Shown in pieces: positions 1-13,530 of a stretch of DNA of 64,000 nucleotides. Under the pieces are notes generated by a model. It was given only the letters and a program-made list of their open reading frames with translations, did no database searches and was not told where the DNA came from. Each line of letters opens with the position of its first letter. The stretch's first letter is position 1. Position numbers and translations under genes: made by a program. Origin of the DNA: Camarhynchus parvulus (taxonomy: Eukaryota; Chordata; Aves; Passeriformes; Thraupidae); the NCBI RefSeq assembly GCF_901933205.1, contig NC_044574.1, positions 47,711,609-47,775,608 of the forward strand. The letters run 5' to 3'.

Positions 1-2612
1 GCACTTTAAAGCTGCTGTCTGCATTTGAGCGGCACGCCCCTCCAGGGCACTTGTGCTCTGCAAGTTTTGAAAAATGAAATACAGGAATGTTGGCCTCTGG
101 GTCTACATCTCAATTTGTATTTGAAGGGAAGGGGATTCACAGACTTTCTGTTGAGCTTGGAGAAGGCAGGGAGTGGAGAAAAATGAGTTCAACACATATA
201 TAAGAGGTGGCCCTCATTTCACAGCAGAGATACATTCCTGCTGACATTTAAAATTAATGATTTCTCAAGGGCACTGGAATTATACCCTAAATATCATATT
301 CTGGCACATCCCTATTGTGCCTGCATGATATCATCACAATAACTTCCTAGCCACAACCTGGGCTGATGTAAAAAGCAAAAGTAGTAAGAAGGGAGAGATT
401 ATGAAAATACTAATCACTTTGCAGTCAGTAGGGTAATGGAACACTTCAGCAAGAGAAGATCACCTGGGATTTGTGCTCTGGCTCATACACTGCTGGACTC
501 TGTCCAGCTCAGACAAGTGCGCAAGAGAATTTTTTGACCTTGTTGAAAAGGTGACTGAACCATCTTGGTTTTGGTTTTTAGGTGCAAGGTCAGTTTATTG
601 AACTGTTTCCATGAAGCATTAGGAATAGATGAGAAGCTTTCCTGAGAAGGGAAGATTAAATAATGGTATTCACTAAATTAAGTGGAAGTAAAAAAAATGG
701 TTTGGAATTAATGGAACATACTCCTTGATGGGAAATTTAACTGCTCTATTTTAGTAACTGCTATTTTAGTAGCAGCATATAAACATTTCATTGACAGACA
801 GATAATAATCATAGAGCCTAAGCTCAAAGTAATTATTTACTGTTTTCAGTTCTTTACATTTTTGCAATATTTGTAATTAAGTATTTTGTTTTAAGCATTC
901 TATAACAGTTACAAATATACATATCCTATATATTTGTTTAGGATTCTCCATGAAAAGTTTAGTAGAAATTTGCTAATTTATAACATGAGTTAAAATTCTA
1001 CTGAAAAGGTCTGAAATTATCAAAAAAAAAGAGAAAATGTGCAACAAGTACATACATACAACATTAACTTGGGGACTCAAAACATTGTGTATCTCCAGAT
1101 TTATTTTGTTTGCTAGTTATGACTGGAGCACAGAATTTAAATGTCAAATTTTGGCAAATCTATATGAGAACAAGTACAGCAGCATCCTAGGAAAATTAAA
1201 AGCATACTAATATTCTGTATTTGGGCACTTCATCATTTTCTGCCTTTAGACTTCCCAGAACAAATACAAACTTGATGTCTAATTAGAATAAATGCATTCA
1301 ACTATTTCCTAAAAAGTCTTGCAAGAGTAGAGGAAGAGGATATTTGAATTCAAAAATCTGTATGTTTTCAAGCTGAACTCACTTCTACTTCCAGGTCAGT
1401 CAGCTCCTCAAAGCTATAGACACCTGTCACTCAGGCAATTAAGGGGAGACAAGCCACACCCTCAGCATTTCCCTTGAAGTGCTGAATGCAACTCTCTGGT
1501 CAAGCTGGACACAGGCAACATAAGCACCCCACAAAATTCCACTCATGAGCTTCAACTGCTCTCAGATAGCTCAGACCATGTCTGGTTTGATGTCACAGGC
1601 ATCAGAGAACCGTGTCTGATTTTGGTGACCAAAGGGTATGGGAAAATCACAACAATCAATTAAACCAAACCTGTTCTGTAACCTGACCATAAATTTGCTT
1701 TCTCAGAGCATGGCTGAACCATTTAATTCTCTAGAACCTACATTTGATGAAATAGCTTTCCACTTGCTTTGTCTTAGAAGTTAGCTCCTTCCCATATCTT
1801 CTGGTTTAGGGTCTACATATTTGGTGGCTTGAATACTGACCCTAGAAATGAACCAAAAGAAAATCTTCCCAAGTAAAAAAATCAAGGATTTTGACCCCTT
1901 CAATTAAAAACCATTGAGGAAATTTTAGGATAATTAGAAAAGCTCTGAACACCTGGAATTCTTCTGTCAGGCCTTTTGGTTGCTAATACAAATAAAAGCA
2001 CAACTGAATCATAGAAGGCTTCCTTCTGGTTTTGGACAGCGGTTACCACATCTTTTGGTAACTGTAGGCACCTGAGACAGTGCCCTGTCCCATTTCATGC
2101 ATGTTCAGGTCACACTCTCAGTTGCACACCCCCACAAAGAGTCCATTTTTGACCTTCATGGACACATCAGGGCTCACTGTGCACAGCTCATCCTCACACT
2201 TTCTTCTCCTTTCATGCCATTAATTCTTCATCTGTAGCTTAGCATGCTGCATTATGTATGTTATAATTCTGGTTCAGTGGCCTAAACACCTGAGGGCCAG
2301 AGAAGCCAGAGGTTCTTTTTGTGAGTTTAAGTTTCACAGCATTTTTGTGCCATGAGGGGAGAAACTGCTACTGACTAAAGAATCTGAAGTAAATGTGCTC
2401 TGCACAAAGTAATTTATTTATTAGACAGGTTTGGCAGAAGCCTCTCCTGAAGGCCTAAGACATACTGCTGTAAAAATAAGGGGAACCCCCAGAAATAATG
2501 ATATTTCTTCATTCATGTTCAAGTCACAACTATCACATAGCCTTCTTTGGACATCTATAGAAATATTGATCTGTCCCAGCTGCTCAAGATGCTTGTCTGG
2601 GACATGAAAGAG
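1..2612. other. Intergenic, nothing recognised
   Basis: AT-rich sequence without supported genes or repeats beyond short A/T runs. Confidence 0.7.
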
Positions 2613-2811
2613 ATGAAAACTTGGAACCAGGAATCCTCCATAGCAGGAAAAGGCTAGAACTTGAGACTCTGAATAACCTGGTTCTATTGAAATGTTACCT
2701 GCCCATGGCAGGGGGCTTGGAACTATATGATCTTTAACATCCCCTACAACCCAGACCCTATGATTCTAATTTTTATGAATGAGATGCAATTTTATAGGCA
2801 CCATTTAAAGA
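2613..2811 (+). repeat. CR1 3' tail inside a duplicated segment, copy A
   Basis: Contains the recognisable CR1 ending (CCCATGGCAGGGGGCTTGGA, then ATGATCTTTAA, then CCTATGATTCTA). Copy B at 5508-5704 is near-identical. The match continues about 40 bp past the CR1 terminus into a shared flank (ATGCAATTTTATAGGCACC), so the pair arose by duplicating a segment, not by two insertions. Confidence 0.8.
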
Positions 2812-5507
2812 TAAAAATATAGTGGTGTAGTGTGCAAGTGACAAGAACACTTAAAAGCCATGCTAGCCAAGAGGGAAAGAATGAAATCTTAGGATTTTTC
2901 ACAGGTAACAGAAAGAACTGTTTGAGTATATATTGAGTATATATATTATATACTACTAGAGTTAGTTCTGCTGTATAGAACTAATGCTTCACTTGGACTT
3001 GGCTGGAATGGCTAGAATGATGTAGCTGCATTTAGTAAATATAAGAATGATGAAAGGAAGGAATTTCTTAAGTGTCTGGGGCCAAGAAGTAGCTTCATCC
3101 TTCTATTTATTTATTACAAGGACATAACAGTTTAGTTATCTACTTCTTGGAAATTTTGAGTTAATTTTTACTTTGAAGACCACTAAGGAAAATACCTAAG
3201 TTGTAAGTTTAACTGTTAGGAGAGCTAAGGTGAAATGATCAATCATCTCAGTGTAGCATAACTCCTAAACAATAATGATTTCTGAAGTAGTTTAATACCA
3301 AAGAAGTATTTCTGATTCTATCACACCCTTTTTATTAATTGAGTAGGGAATTTTGATAACTATCTTTGATCTATCCAGTTAAAGGCATCATATAAACATT
3401 TAAAGGCAACCAGCAGAGCATGAAGTCTGGGACTATGCAGGGCTATCAGTTCAGAAGGATGTGGTGTTGGTTTTATTTCAAGTCTCATAGATACTGATGC
3501 ATTACTTAGCACACCAGTTCCTGATAACAGGAATGCCAAGTTCAGTTGTATGGCAAGGAAACATCTAGCCTTCCTAGTTTAAGGGGTGAGTCTGGAATTC
3601 AAGTACACCTGGAAGTTTCCAAAGACAAAGTGAACCTAACATATCCCAAAATACCAGTCTTTTCTAAGCCAGACACACGTTGGTTGCAACTTGAACCCTG
3701 ATATTTGAACATTTGCCTCTTCAGGCTAATTCCTGTAATTCAGTTTCGTTTTGTAATTACAGAACGGATCATCTTCGCTCTGCATCCAGCAGGACCAGAG
3801 GATTCATTTGCAGCCAGTGTCTCACTGCTTCTCTCTTTGGACTGACAGGGAACCAAGTCCTCTGATTTCTTCTCCTGTGCAGTTAGCACAAGAGCACAAG
3901 CCAAAGGCTGAATCTCTCTGCTCACAGCTGGTATGCCAGCTCCAACCTAGTCATACCAAATCTATCCGGACTTTTTCAGACTTCTGAAGACCCCTTTGGA
4001 TACAGTTCTAACATGCTCCTCCAGGTTTGAGATTATGGTCCCTCAAAGCCAGCTTTGCACCAATTCTGCTTCATCTGATCTCTGTTGAGGCTCAGCTAAT
4101 ATGCCTGACAGGACCTGAGCTGCTCTGAGCAGGTTTGCATCTCATTTTTCAGTCACAGGTTTAACAACTGCAATGGAGAGCTGAGTGTGCCGGTACTAAA
4201 TTCAGTCAGGTACTCAGCACCTTCTCTCTCAGACACTGTTTTTGAGGCCCCAAATGTTTAGCTCTTTAAAGAAGAGGACAGGGTCCCATTTATTTTGTTC
4301 CTCTAGTTTTAAATCCTGTATTATTGCTGTACTTGTTACTTGGCCAGCCAAATAAGACCGTGACTATTATAAGTCTATGGCTCGGAAACCTGGGGTTTAA
4401 TACTTCATATAAATTCTGGCACCACTCAATTTTCTCAACAACATGTTCTCAGAGTTAACTGAAATTCCAAGGGGGAAAAAAGTGTTTCCATACATTAATG
4501 GGATATGGAAAATTCTGGTACTGCCTTTGACAAAGTTTTAACCAGATGTATAATTCTTCTCATTAGCAAACTGAAGAGGTAGGTATTTTCTGTTACAGAT
4601 GCAAATGTAACATTTGTATGGATCAGTAAATACTTTTCCCCTGCAATGTAAATAGTCTTGACAGTTTGAACCTGCTGCAAATTTCAGTGATAATTATGCA
4701 AATGTCATACAATACCAAAGGAAAACAGTTTCTTGAAATATTCATGTGGGAATATTTGTTATTATAGGAGATACATCATATTCAAAGTGTACTGACCAAT
4801 GAATGACTATGACAGCTCTATTCTGCATGAATAGTAAGGAAACAGAAAGGAATGCCATCCCACATACTTGTAGTCACAATAATTATTACAAATCATTCTT
4901 GTTAGTCTGCCTCCAGGGGTATGGCTGTGTAGTCCACCCACAAGAGATCCAACAGCTAAGTATGCACTGCCATATAGACTGCCAGAATATGCCACTATCT
5001 CCGGACCACTGTATGCCACAGAGGTTGCTACAGGACGTGCTCGCTGTCATAACCTGAAGGAAGAGGATTATCTGTGATAAAAGCATTTTTCTTTTACTGA
5101 GCCTTTCAGAGTTCACAGGGCAATTCTCACCTCATTTATATGTCTGCAGATTAGCAGCAAGGGAATTTCATATATAAAGTTTCACTATGGAGGGTGATGA
5201 AATCCACTCAGTCCAGTATTAGAATTGTAACATTTTTGCTATTGTAACAGCAGGCCTTTAGCCTCACTCTTTTAGAAGTTCATATCTTACCTGACCACCA
5301 GGTCTAGACTGGCACGAGGCATGGCCTCTGCACTATTGGGAAACCCAGTATCTTCAACTAGCAATATCTGGGGATACACAAGAGCTCTGCTCAGTCCTTT
5401 GTGTGTGACAAGGGACCCTTGGCAGAATGAAAGATTTCTGCCATTTTGACAATTTTAAAAAGTAGCTTCTTGACAATGCGACATCAGCTGTTGGCTCCTC
5501 TTCAGAA
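2812..5507. other. Intergenic between the duplicated CR1 copies
   Basis: No supported gene apart from the exon-like stretch at 4917-5077. A short TATATA-rich patch lies near 2931-2955. Confidence 0.65.
4917..5077 (+). other. Unrecognised exon-like open stretch
   Basis: A pyrimidine tract ending CTGCCTCCAG (4907-4916) resembles a splice acceptor. It is followed by a frame open for 52 codons (4919-5077), ending ATGRARCHNLKEEDYL then TGA. Other frames on both strands are open here too (4803-5057, 4807-5019, 4886-5116). I do not recognise the peptide, and no upstream exons or initiator are apparent. It may be a terminal exon of an unknown gene, a decayed retrocopy, or chance. Confidence 0.2.
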
Positions 5508-5704
5508 TGAAAACTTGGACCCAGGAATCCTCCATAGCAGGAAAAGGCTGGAACCTGACACTCTGAGTAACCTGGTTCTATTGAAATGTTACCTGCCCAT
5601 GGCAGGGGGCTTGGAACTATATGATCTTTAACATCCCCTACAACCCAGACCCTATGATTCTAAATTTATGAATGATATGCAATTTTATAGGCACCATTTA
5701 AAGA
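5508..5704 (+). repeat. CR1 3' tail inside a duplicated segment, copy B
   Basis: Second copy of the segment at 2613-2811, about 2.9 kb away in the same orientation. It differs by a handful of substitutions and small indels. A chance open frame crosses it (5446-5631) and is not a gene. Confidence 0.8.
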
Positions 5705-7910
5705 ACCTGGATCTCTTCTAACAAGGTCACAGTGCTGCCTATTTCAGGGAGATACCACTATGTGTCCATCTGAAATACCTACTAAAGATGTGGAAGCTTT
5801 GGAGGTGCTAATAACCCCTCTGAAGATAAAAAGAATAATTTTATTTGAGGTCTGTGGAAACAAAAGCAAAAATGTACCTGTAATTCCTTTTCAGACCCTT
5901 TCATAGCACTGTGATCAGGATTCCAGGTTTTTAGATTAACCCATGATTGATGGTAAAAAGGCTGGACTCTACACCAGGCCATGACCACAAAGAAAGTGGC
6001 TATAAAATGAGTGATGTGAATGAAACTTGTGCAAGCCCTTAGGCTGCAAAATCAGAGATTAAAAAGAAGAAAGTGGATTGTCAAAGAAATAGACTCTTGC
6101 CTCAGAAAGTTTCCTGCAATCCTCTTTTATCTAAATTGTTTTTCACCAGAGGAAATTGGTCAAAGGTTGTCACACTTGGGGAAGAGCAATAAAATATCAT
6201 ATAAATCATACAATCTTTACTGCATTCATCCTGTTAATGATTATCTCCCTGGCAGCTGATGTCAGGAGCAAATTACACTACAGATGAAATCTCTAATTTC
6301 TGATCTGGTCTCACCATTCCCTCTTTTATTTCATAGTGTTACAATAGTACAGGCTATTCCTAAGACGAACTTCCTGCACTTCTGTTAAAGTTGTTATAAC
6401 TGCATTAAAATTTTAAAGACTAACCTGTATTACCAATAATAATGATCTTTAACACAAGAATATCTAAGAAACAGGACATATTCTGACTGAATCAAACATA
6501 TCTGCATCTTTTCAGCCTAGAATACATCTTCTAGACAGTACAGAAAAATTCACTTGATGCCATGAGTATGTATCTAACCTACCATACAGAAATATGTATC
6601 TCCTACCGTACAGAAAAGGCCCTTCTGCATCTGCAAATATCTCTGTATTTATTGTGCTGTGTCTAAAGATTCTAATGATAAGCCTTAGTATGGCAACAAT
6701 TGTACAAATTCAAAGTTCTGGCTCAGAAGATTTTCTTGCTACCCATTTGGATTCAGGGTTAACATTTCCCTCAGCTGGTCTAATGTAGGAGAAAGGGTAG
6801 TGTTCAAGAGGAACACAACATAGAGACAAGGACAATGGATTATTCTGATCTCTTGAGGGAGCCCCTGTTTTATCATTTCCAAAGGAGCACATTCAGTGCT
6901 ACTCCACAGCCACACCAAATAATCAGCAGCTGAGTTTTGTTGGCAAGAAGCAAAAAGGCCCTGTACCTCTGTGGCACTCACCTCTGTTCCGAGATCACCC
7001 TCCCCTTTGGATAGTGACCTGCACCAGCAGAGTCTCCTCAGCCCCTTCTCAGCCACACAAACAAACTCAGCACTCATCTTCTACTGCTCAGATTTTCAGT
7101 GAATTCAACTCTTAGGTGGGCAGCAGAGGTCAAATAAATACCCTTGGGATCATGCAGGATCTGTTTTCCTCTTCTTCCCTCAGCTACTGCATTTGGGTGT
7201 CAGAATCACAGCCCCCAGAGAGCTCCTTTGAAAGAAATGATCCATGTAGATTCCTGATCCTTTCTTCTTGCTCATACCAAGAGCTGAAAAATTCCCTCTT
7301 CTGCTAGTCATGTTGCTAATACAGTGTCTGCAGTGCAGTTCTCCCAGAGGTGTCCCCCACACACATAATTCAACAGGTCCTACTGCACCTGTGCAGCTTT
7401 TCTTCCTGTGGCCCTGAGGTCTTAGCATACCCTAGAGATTAAAAAGTGTTTTTCTCCCCAGAACAGATGTCTCTAGTTGTGTGGTGTACTCACAGAAGCT
7501 CTGCAGTAGCTATGTCTTCCACATTCTTTCAACATCCTTGCAACTTCCAAGGCTCCATGGTGAGCAGCTGCTATTCCTGTGAGCCAATCCAGCCACTGCT
7601 GCAGCCCAGCAGAAACTGTGCTGTGAATTCACACACTCTTTCAGCTTCACTGATAGGAAAAGCAGAGCTGGGCACCAAAGCTGGGAAGTCAGTTTCTCAG
7701 CTGCTGTATCCAACTTTTTGTACTTTCCTACAGAATCAAAGCCAAAGTACACTTCATGGTGATTTCTAGATCTACAAAGATCACAAGGCTACAAAGAAGG
7801 AATTGTGAATTCTTATTCTCACCCTGACACATCTCTTCTGGCTGCATTGTTATGCCATGATCAAGTAGTTAATTTGAAAGATGTTAATGTTTTAACAAAT
7901 TCCGCCTAGG

Positions 7911-7994
7911 TGATGATGATGATGATGACGATGACGATAATAATAATAATGATGATGATGATGATGATAATAATAATAATAATAATAATGATGT
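7911..7994 (+). repeat. Compound (GAT)n(AAT)n microsatellite
   Basis: Alternating blocks of GAT, GACGAT and AAT units over 84 bp. Confidence 0.97.
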
Positions 7995-10919
7995 AGGTGA
8001 CTCTGACCACCATATTATTCAGAACTGGTTTGAGTATCCCTATGCAGCTGTGTTCAACCCACCACAAATTATCACTAAAGTGGGAGTGCTGGTTCCCAAG
8101 TCACAGTATTGGTAAAGAGTTGAATTCTTTTGCTATGCTGTTCCATATATGCAATAACCATGCTATGACTATCGTATATCTTTCAAACAGTTATCCAAAT
8201 AAGTTTCATATCATGTTTTTTACTATCCTTGCTTTTTCTTATCTTTGGTGCGTGTCTCATCTGTAATTTAGATCTTCGCAGGTGCTTCCAGGCTAAAGGT
8301 ACTTTAAGTTTCTTAAGGGAATCTCTTGCTAAGCACATTTCTATTTGCAACTTCACTTTTACCGTCCTTGTTTTGAAATCATTCCTGCTGATCATAGCAA
8401 TCAGCATTTTAGCAAAGCTTCTCTTTTTATTGCTCCTTAAATACAGTCCTCGTTCAAGACCTCTTAGCAATGTTAGAAATGTTGAATCTCACCTGCATTG
8501 CCATGCCATGCTATAACACACACTAGCCATTTCAATACTCTACTAGAAACAAAAGCCCCTTTTTCACCTCTGTGTCAGGCCTTGAGTGCACTACCTGGCC
8601 TTTGAGGCCCTGACCAGCCTCACCTCAGATCCCCATCCATATCCCTACCTATTAGGGCCCTATTTAGGGTCAGGTTGGGCTTTTCCCTTATTCCCTTCTT
8701 CAAGCTCTGTCATAGCCTGTGCCTGGGCAAGGACTCTCAAACTCTGGATGAACTTCCCAGCCAGACCTTAGCCCTGCCTCACCACTGTTAGCACCCAGGT
8801 GGTATTCTGGTGTTCTCTTAGAAGTCTCCCTCTTAAGGGTGAGGACATTCCTCAAGGGATGGTAAGTTTTTTGGTCCTATAATCGGGAAGTCTATGACTT
8901 TCCCTTTGAGGAATGACATCTTCTTCCTTGACATCAAAACCAGCCTACTCTGAAGTCCAAAACTGTAGCAAAGAAAATAATTAGGGTTTGAGGAAAAACT
9001 GCTAGTCCTAAATATCCATTCTGTGGCCACACAAAGTTTTGCAAACTTTCCATTAGAGATGGAGTAGGGACTGAGATTTCAATCTTATACCTAAGATGCT
9101 TCCAGGATGAAGAAATATTTCCAGGAATACTTATCATGTAGTCAAACTCCAAGGCTATGCTCTGTTTTATTGTACAATATAACATTTTAATGCTTTGTCT
9201 TCAGCTGACACGACTTAAGAATTTGGAGTTCTCATTGGCTTGCTTGTTTTTAAGTGCCTTGGATAGAAGTACCTTATCTCAGCACAAGCTTTCATATTCT
9301 GAGCTGTAAAATGCCAGTAATAATGTGATATCTCATGATGCTGCCACATCCCTACTATGGAAAGACACAGTAATTTAAAAGTCAAATTGCTGCACCAGTT
9401 TTGCAAATGGCTCAAAGGATGTTGATTCCTCTGTTTATAATATAAATGGGAGCTCTCATACCCTTCTTTTTGACAGAGAATTATCCAGTGAAGGATATTG
9501 GGATGAGGTTAAATACTAATCCAGTAACTTTCTGGTCATGGAAAATGAAGCCTTGTAACATCTGTCTTCCACCCATGCATAGTAATAACAGGAGAATATC
9601 TTATGGGAGCACTGGATTTAATTTTTGTTAAGAGGTTACAGTATCCAAGTCTCCTGTATTGTGAATGTTTTTCTAATAACTGTCAATAAACTTATGGCAA
9701 ACTGATTCTTTTTGCACTGAAACTTCAAGAATATGAAAAATAAGCACTGTTCTAACCACCATTAGCACAACTTCAGAAAAGTAATTTCATTACTCCTTTA
9801 AAGCAGTGCAAGATATTAGAATGCACATTGCCATTATTTATGGCACTCTTTCCTTCTGCTCATTGCTCAGGCTATGCTCTCATTCAGAATCCTATTAGTT
9901 GGTCAGTTTGAACATGAGTCTTGATTTGAAATCCTTCTTCTCCCAGTAGAAAATTGATCTACTTACAATATTTCTGATTTGCTAACCCAGAGGAACAGCA
10001 TATTTTGCCAGTTTGGAACCCAGAATTTCATGACAGGGCTGTATTACTTTATGTGTTGTCTGATAAAAAATGTCTGCAGGCTCTTCCTATTAATGGCTCC
10101 CTAATGAATGAGGGTTTAATCATTGTACTGCCCCCAGTCAGAAACTGCCACCAAAGACGATACTTCAGCTCTGGGCATGGACAAATGCTTCTAAGCATCT
10201 CCACTAAACAACTGGCTTCTGCAAGTGCTCCCTCCTGAAAGCTCATGCAAGAAGCATTAACACAGCCCACTGGAAAACACACAAAATAAGACAAAATTAA
10301 GGTTTTGACAATAAGTGCTGTATAGGTGTATTGTTGACCAGGACTCAGAGGTTGAACAAAGGCAGTCATGGCATAACAGAATTGAGGAAAACAGCTTCAG
10401 ATGATGTAAGTGTATGTCTCACTGCAGTGAGAACAATGAGCAGAGCCAGCAAAGTGTGAAATGGAACCTCACAGTCCTGTGCTGGATAGTGCAGCACTTC
10501 TCTTAGATAGCACCAGAATAAGTACTGAGGCCCTGAACAGCTAAACTTTGAGTGCCTATATATAGTCTTGTAAATGATCCCTGTGTACATCAGGTTTTTG
10601 ACAATAATAGACTAAGGTCCTTTTTCATTACAGAGAAGTAACTTACAGATATCAGGCACAAACAGTGACACAGTTCAAGTTATGTAGTAATGAAATGTTG
10701 GAGTCTGGCTTTAAAAACAGCTAGGTAAAAAGAAGTACCATAGATCAATTAATACAAAAGTACATTTGGGAACCAGAAAGACTGAGTGCATCTCAAGCAT
10801 TAGCACCATTAAACACCTAAATTCAGAATGGGATGCCAGGGAAACATCATTCTGCTGTTCATATGAGAACACAAGTTACAGGAAAGGTCACATAGATACA
10901 CTAAGAACCTGTCCTTTTA

Positions 10920-10962
10920 GCCTGTTGGGTTTTTTGGGTTTTTTTTTGTTTTTTTTTTTTTC
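10920..10962 (+). repeat. Poly(T)-rich tract
   Basis: T runs broken by GGG and G. No attached element recognised. Confidence 0.75.
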
Positions 10963-13433
10963 TTAAAGGAAAAAAACCACCACTGAAGGATGTACCTAAA
11001 ACCACAGAAGTTATCAGGGACGTGCTGGGCAATGTCCCAAACAAAATAGCCTTTGAAACTTGGGGCCTCATTCCTACAGGTTTGAGGTTATTTAGCTGAA
11101 GGCCACTTTTCAAAATCTTTCTGTGGTAATAAACATTTATATCAGTCTATTTTTTATACTAGCTCCCTTTTCTGTATGTAAGAACACTAATGTTCTTTCT
11201 GTGCAATTTAACAACCATTAAAGACACTCCTGATGAAAGAATAAAGTCCAGCTAGATGTAATATGATAGAACCATTTCTAACATTTCAAAATGTACTGCT
11301 GAATCCTGAGTAAACTATTAACCTGTTTATCTGGAAGACTAATTGCAATATATAGTACAGAAGCCCCCCTGAAAATGAATACACAGTTTCCATTTAAGCA
11401 ATGTCCTGCACTTAGAGCCAGCAAAATAATGCAAATCTATCAGCCCAAGTCTAAAACAGGACAGCACCTTGACATAATTTGCATGAACAGACACATTGAT
11501 TAGGGTTCCCTCACTGCCACCTTCATACAGCTGCAAACTCATTTGTTCCATACTTCTGGGCAGAAGAAGAGAACAGGAGAGTTAAATCCAGTTGTCTTCA
11601 GGGAAGCATGGATGGGAGGAGCACAGCCTGGCTTTTCCACTCCAGTCTGAGTGACTGACCAACAGTGGGACAGATTATCTTCACAGTGAAGCTAGTGTGA
11701 AGAAAGAGAAATTATACTAAATCAGGGGGAAATAATTTTGTTCTCCACACCTGTTCTTCATTGGCATGAAAGTGAAACATCTGTTCCTATTTATAAATGA
11801 GCAATGAAGCTGCCACAGAGTAAGACAATGGAAGCTTGTCCTCATGAGAATAGCAAAAGTACCTTTACAAGATAGGCAGCTCACGAAAGCAGCATGGAAT
11901 TCCACATTCTGGAACTGGAAGGTAAATCATAATCTGATATTAAAATCCCTCAGAGCCATATTTCCAACGCTGCTGGGGTTACTTAACTCACAACTTTTGG
12001 AATTCCATTATATAAGGTGTAGAAATAATCACACAGCTCTGGGGACAGGCATAAACACAGGTCTGGTCCTGGCTGCTCTTACATTGATGGGAGATGGACA
12101 CGAGAGGCTGCACGTGGAAGAGGAAATTGAACCAGAAGTGTTACACATCTGTCATTGAGCCATGCAGGTGCCAAAAATAAACTAACCAAAACCAACCAGA
12201 TTTCTTCATTAACTGCCCAATCAGGGAAATATTTTTATATATATCCACCCTCCACGGCATATATATAGAAATTTTAGTGGTCAGACCTCACCTTAGAAAG
12301 CAAGTTCTTTTAGCCATCACCTCCTTTGACCACCCTCTTCCCAGCACTTTTATTCAGAGCAGTTGAGGCCATTTCCTCTGCTCCCTGCTCATTGCCTGAC
12401 TTCACCTCTTTCTTTCTCTAAATCCTAGCAGATCAAGGGATTTAGAACTGTATTTAAGAGACTAGTTCATGCTGTTCCCAAGCAGAAGGTGGCTTTAGTG
12501 ATTTGCTGAATAAAAGCACTTTCTTTCCCTGGCTACAATGATTTCTGACACTACTAAAGCTGTGAAACTATGCTGGAAAACACCTGAGAGGGTGAATTTT
12601 ATAAATTTTTCTCTAATAAAAGGCACTGATGTGTGAGGGGCTTTACTGACCACAAAAGAGGAATGTGAATGCTTCAAGAAGACATTATATTTAGCGTTGC
12701 AGAAACAAATCAGAGATAGTAGAAACAATGGTCTGTCTGAATTGAGCTAGCACTTGATTAGAAAAGTGTATAACCGGATAGTGTCCCTTACTGGAACAGA
12801 CAGTACCCCATTTGGTTAATCAGAAGGCCTGAGATATAGGGCTGAATGTGGGGTCAGCACTGCTTGGAAGAACTGCTCTAATCCCTGCTACACTGGATGA
12901 TTTTGTGCTGGGTGAGGCTGTGGGATTAATGATAAATTTTATTTTCCAGAGGAATGATGGAGCCCTGCATTCACAGTCATCAGATAAAAGGCACATGGGC
13001 ATAGAGAGAATTTGTTTGGACACCACTGCTGGTCACGTGCATGACCTGAAGCAACATAACAACTCCCCTTTTCTTCAGGACTTTTTCAGTATATCTCAGG
13101 AGACAAAAAGTCCTGAGCCTCACTATACTGCAGGAAAGGGCTGGCACAAGGTGAATGCAGGTAGCTAGATAAATGTGGCAATGGCAGTAATCCAAATGAT
13201 CAGAGAAGCATAACCAGAATATTTCTGTGAGAATGAGGCTGCAAGCCTGCAAGACTAGATCTAGTCAAGGGAGCAACACTGTGTTTAATAGGATTCCAGG
13301 AGTGTGAAGCTGTAGCATGTAATACATACAGGCTTTCAGGATAACCCTGAAATGCATGTACTGAAATCAGCATGTACTGATTTTTCTTTCAACTACTTAC
13401 ATTTTCTTGTAAATTAAATTACAATTTCATTGT

Positions 13434-13530
13434 TTTGGTGGTTTGAGATTTTGGTTGGGGTTTTTTTTTTTGTTTTGTTTGGCTTTTTTTGTTTGTTTGT
13501 TGGGGGGGGTCATAATTTTTTTTTGTTTTC
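13434..13530 (+). repeat. T/G-rich low-complexity tract
   Basis: T runs and GTTT units with a run of eight G near 13502-13509. Confidence 0.8.

Noticed and set aside
8183..8516. Overlapping 95-codon frames on both strands
   Set aside because: Mutually antisense, no homology recognised, no transcript context.
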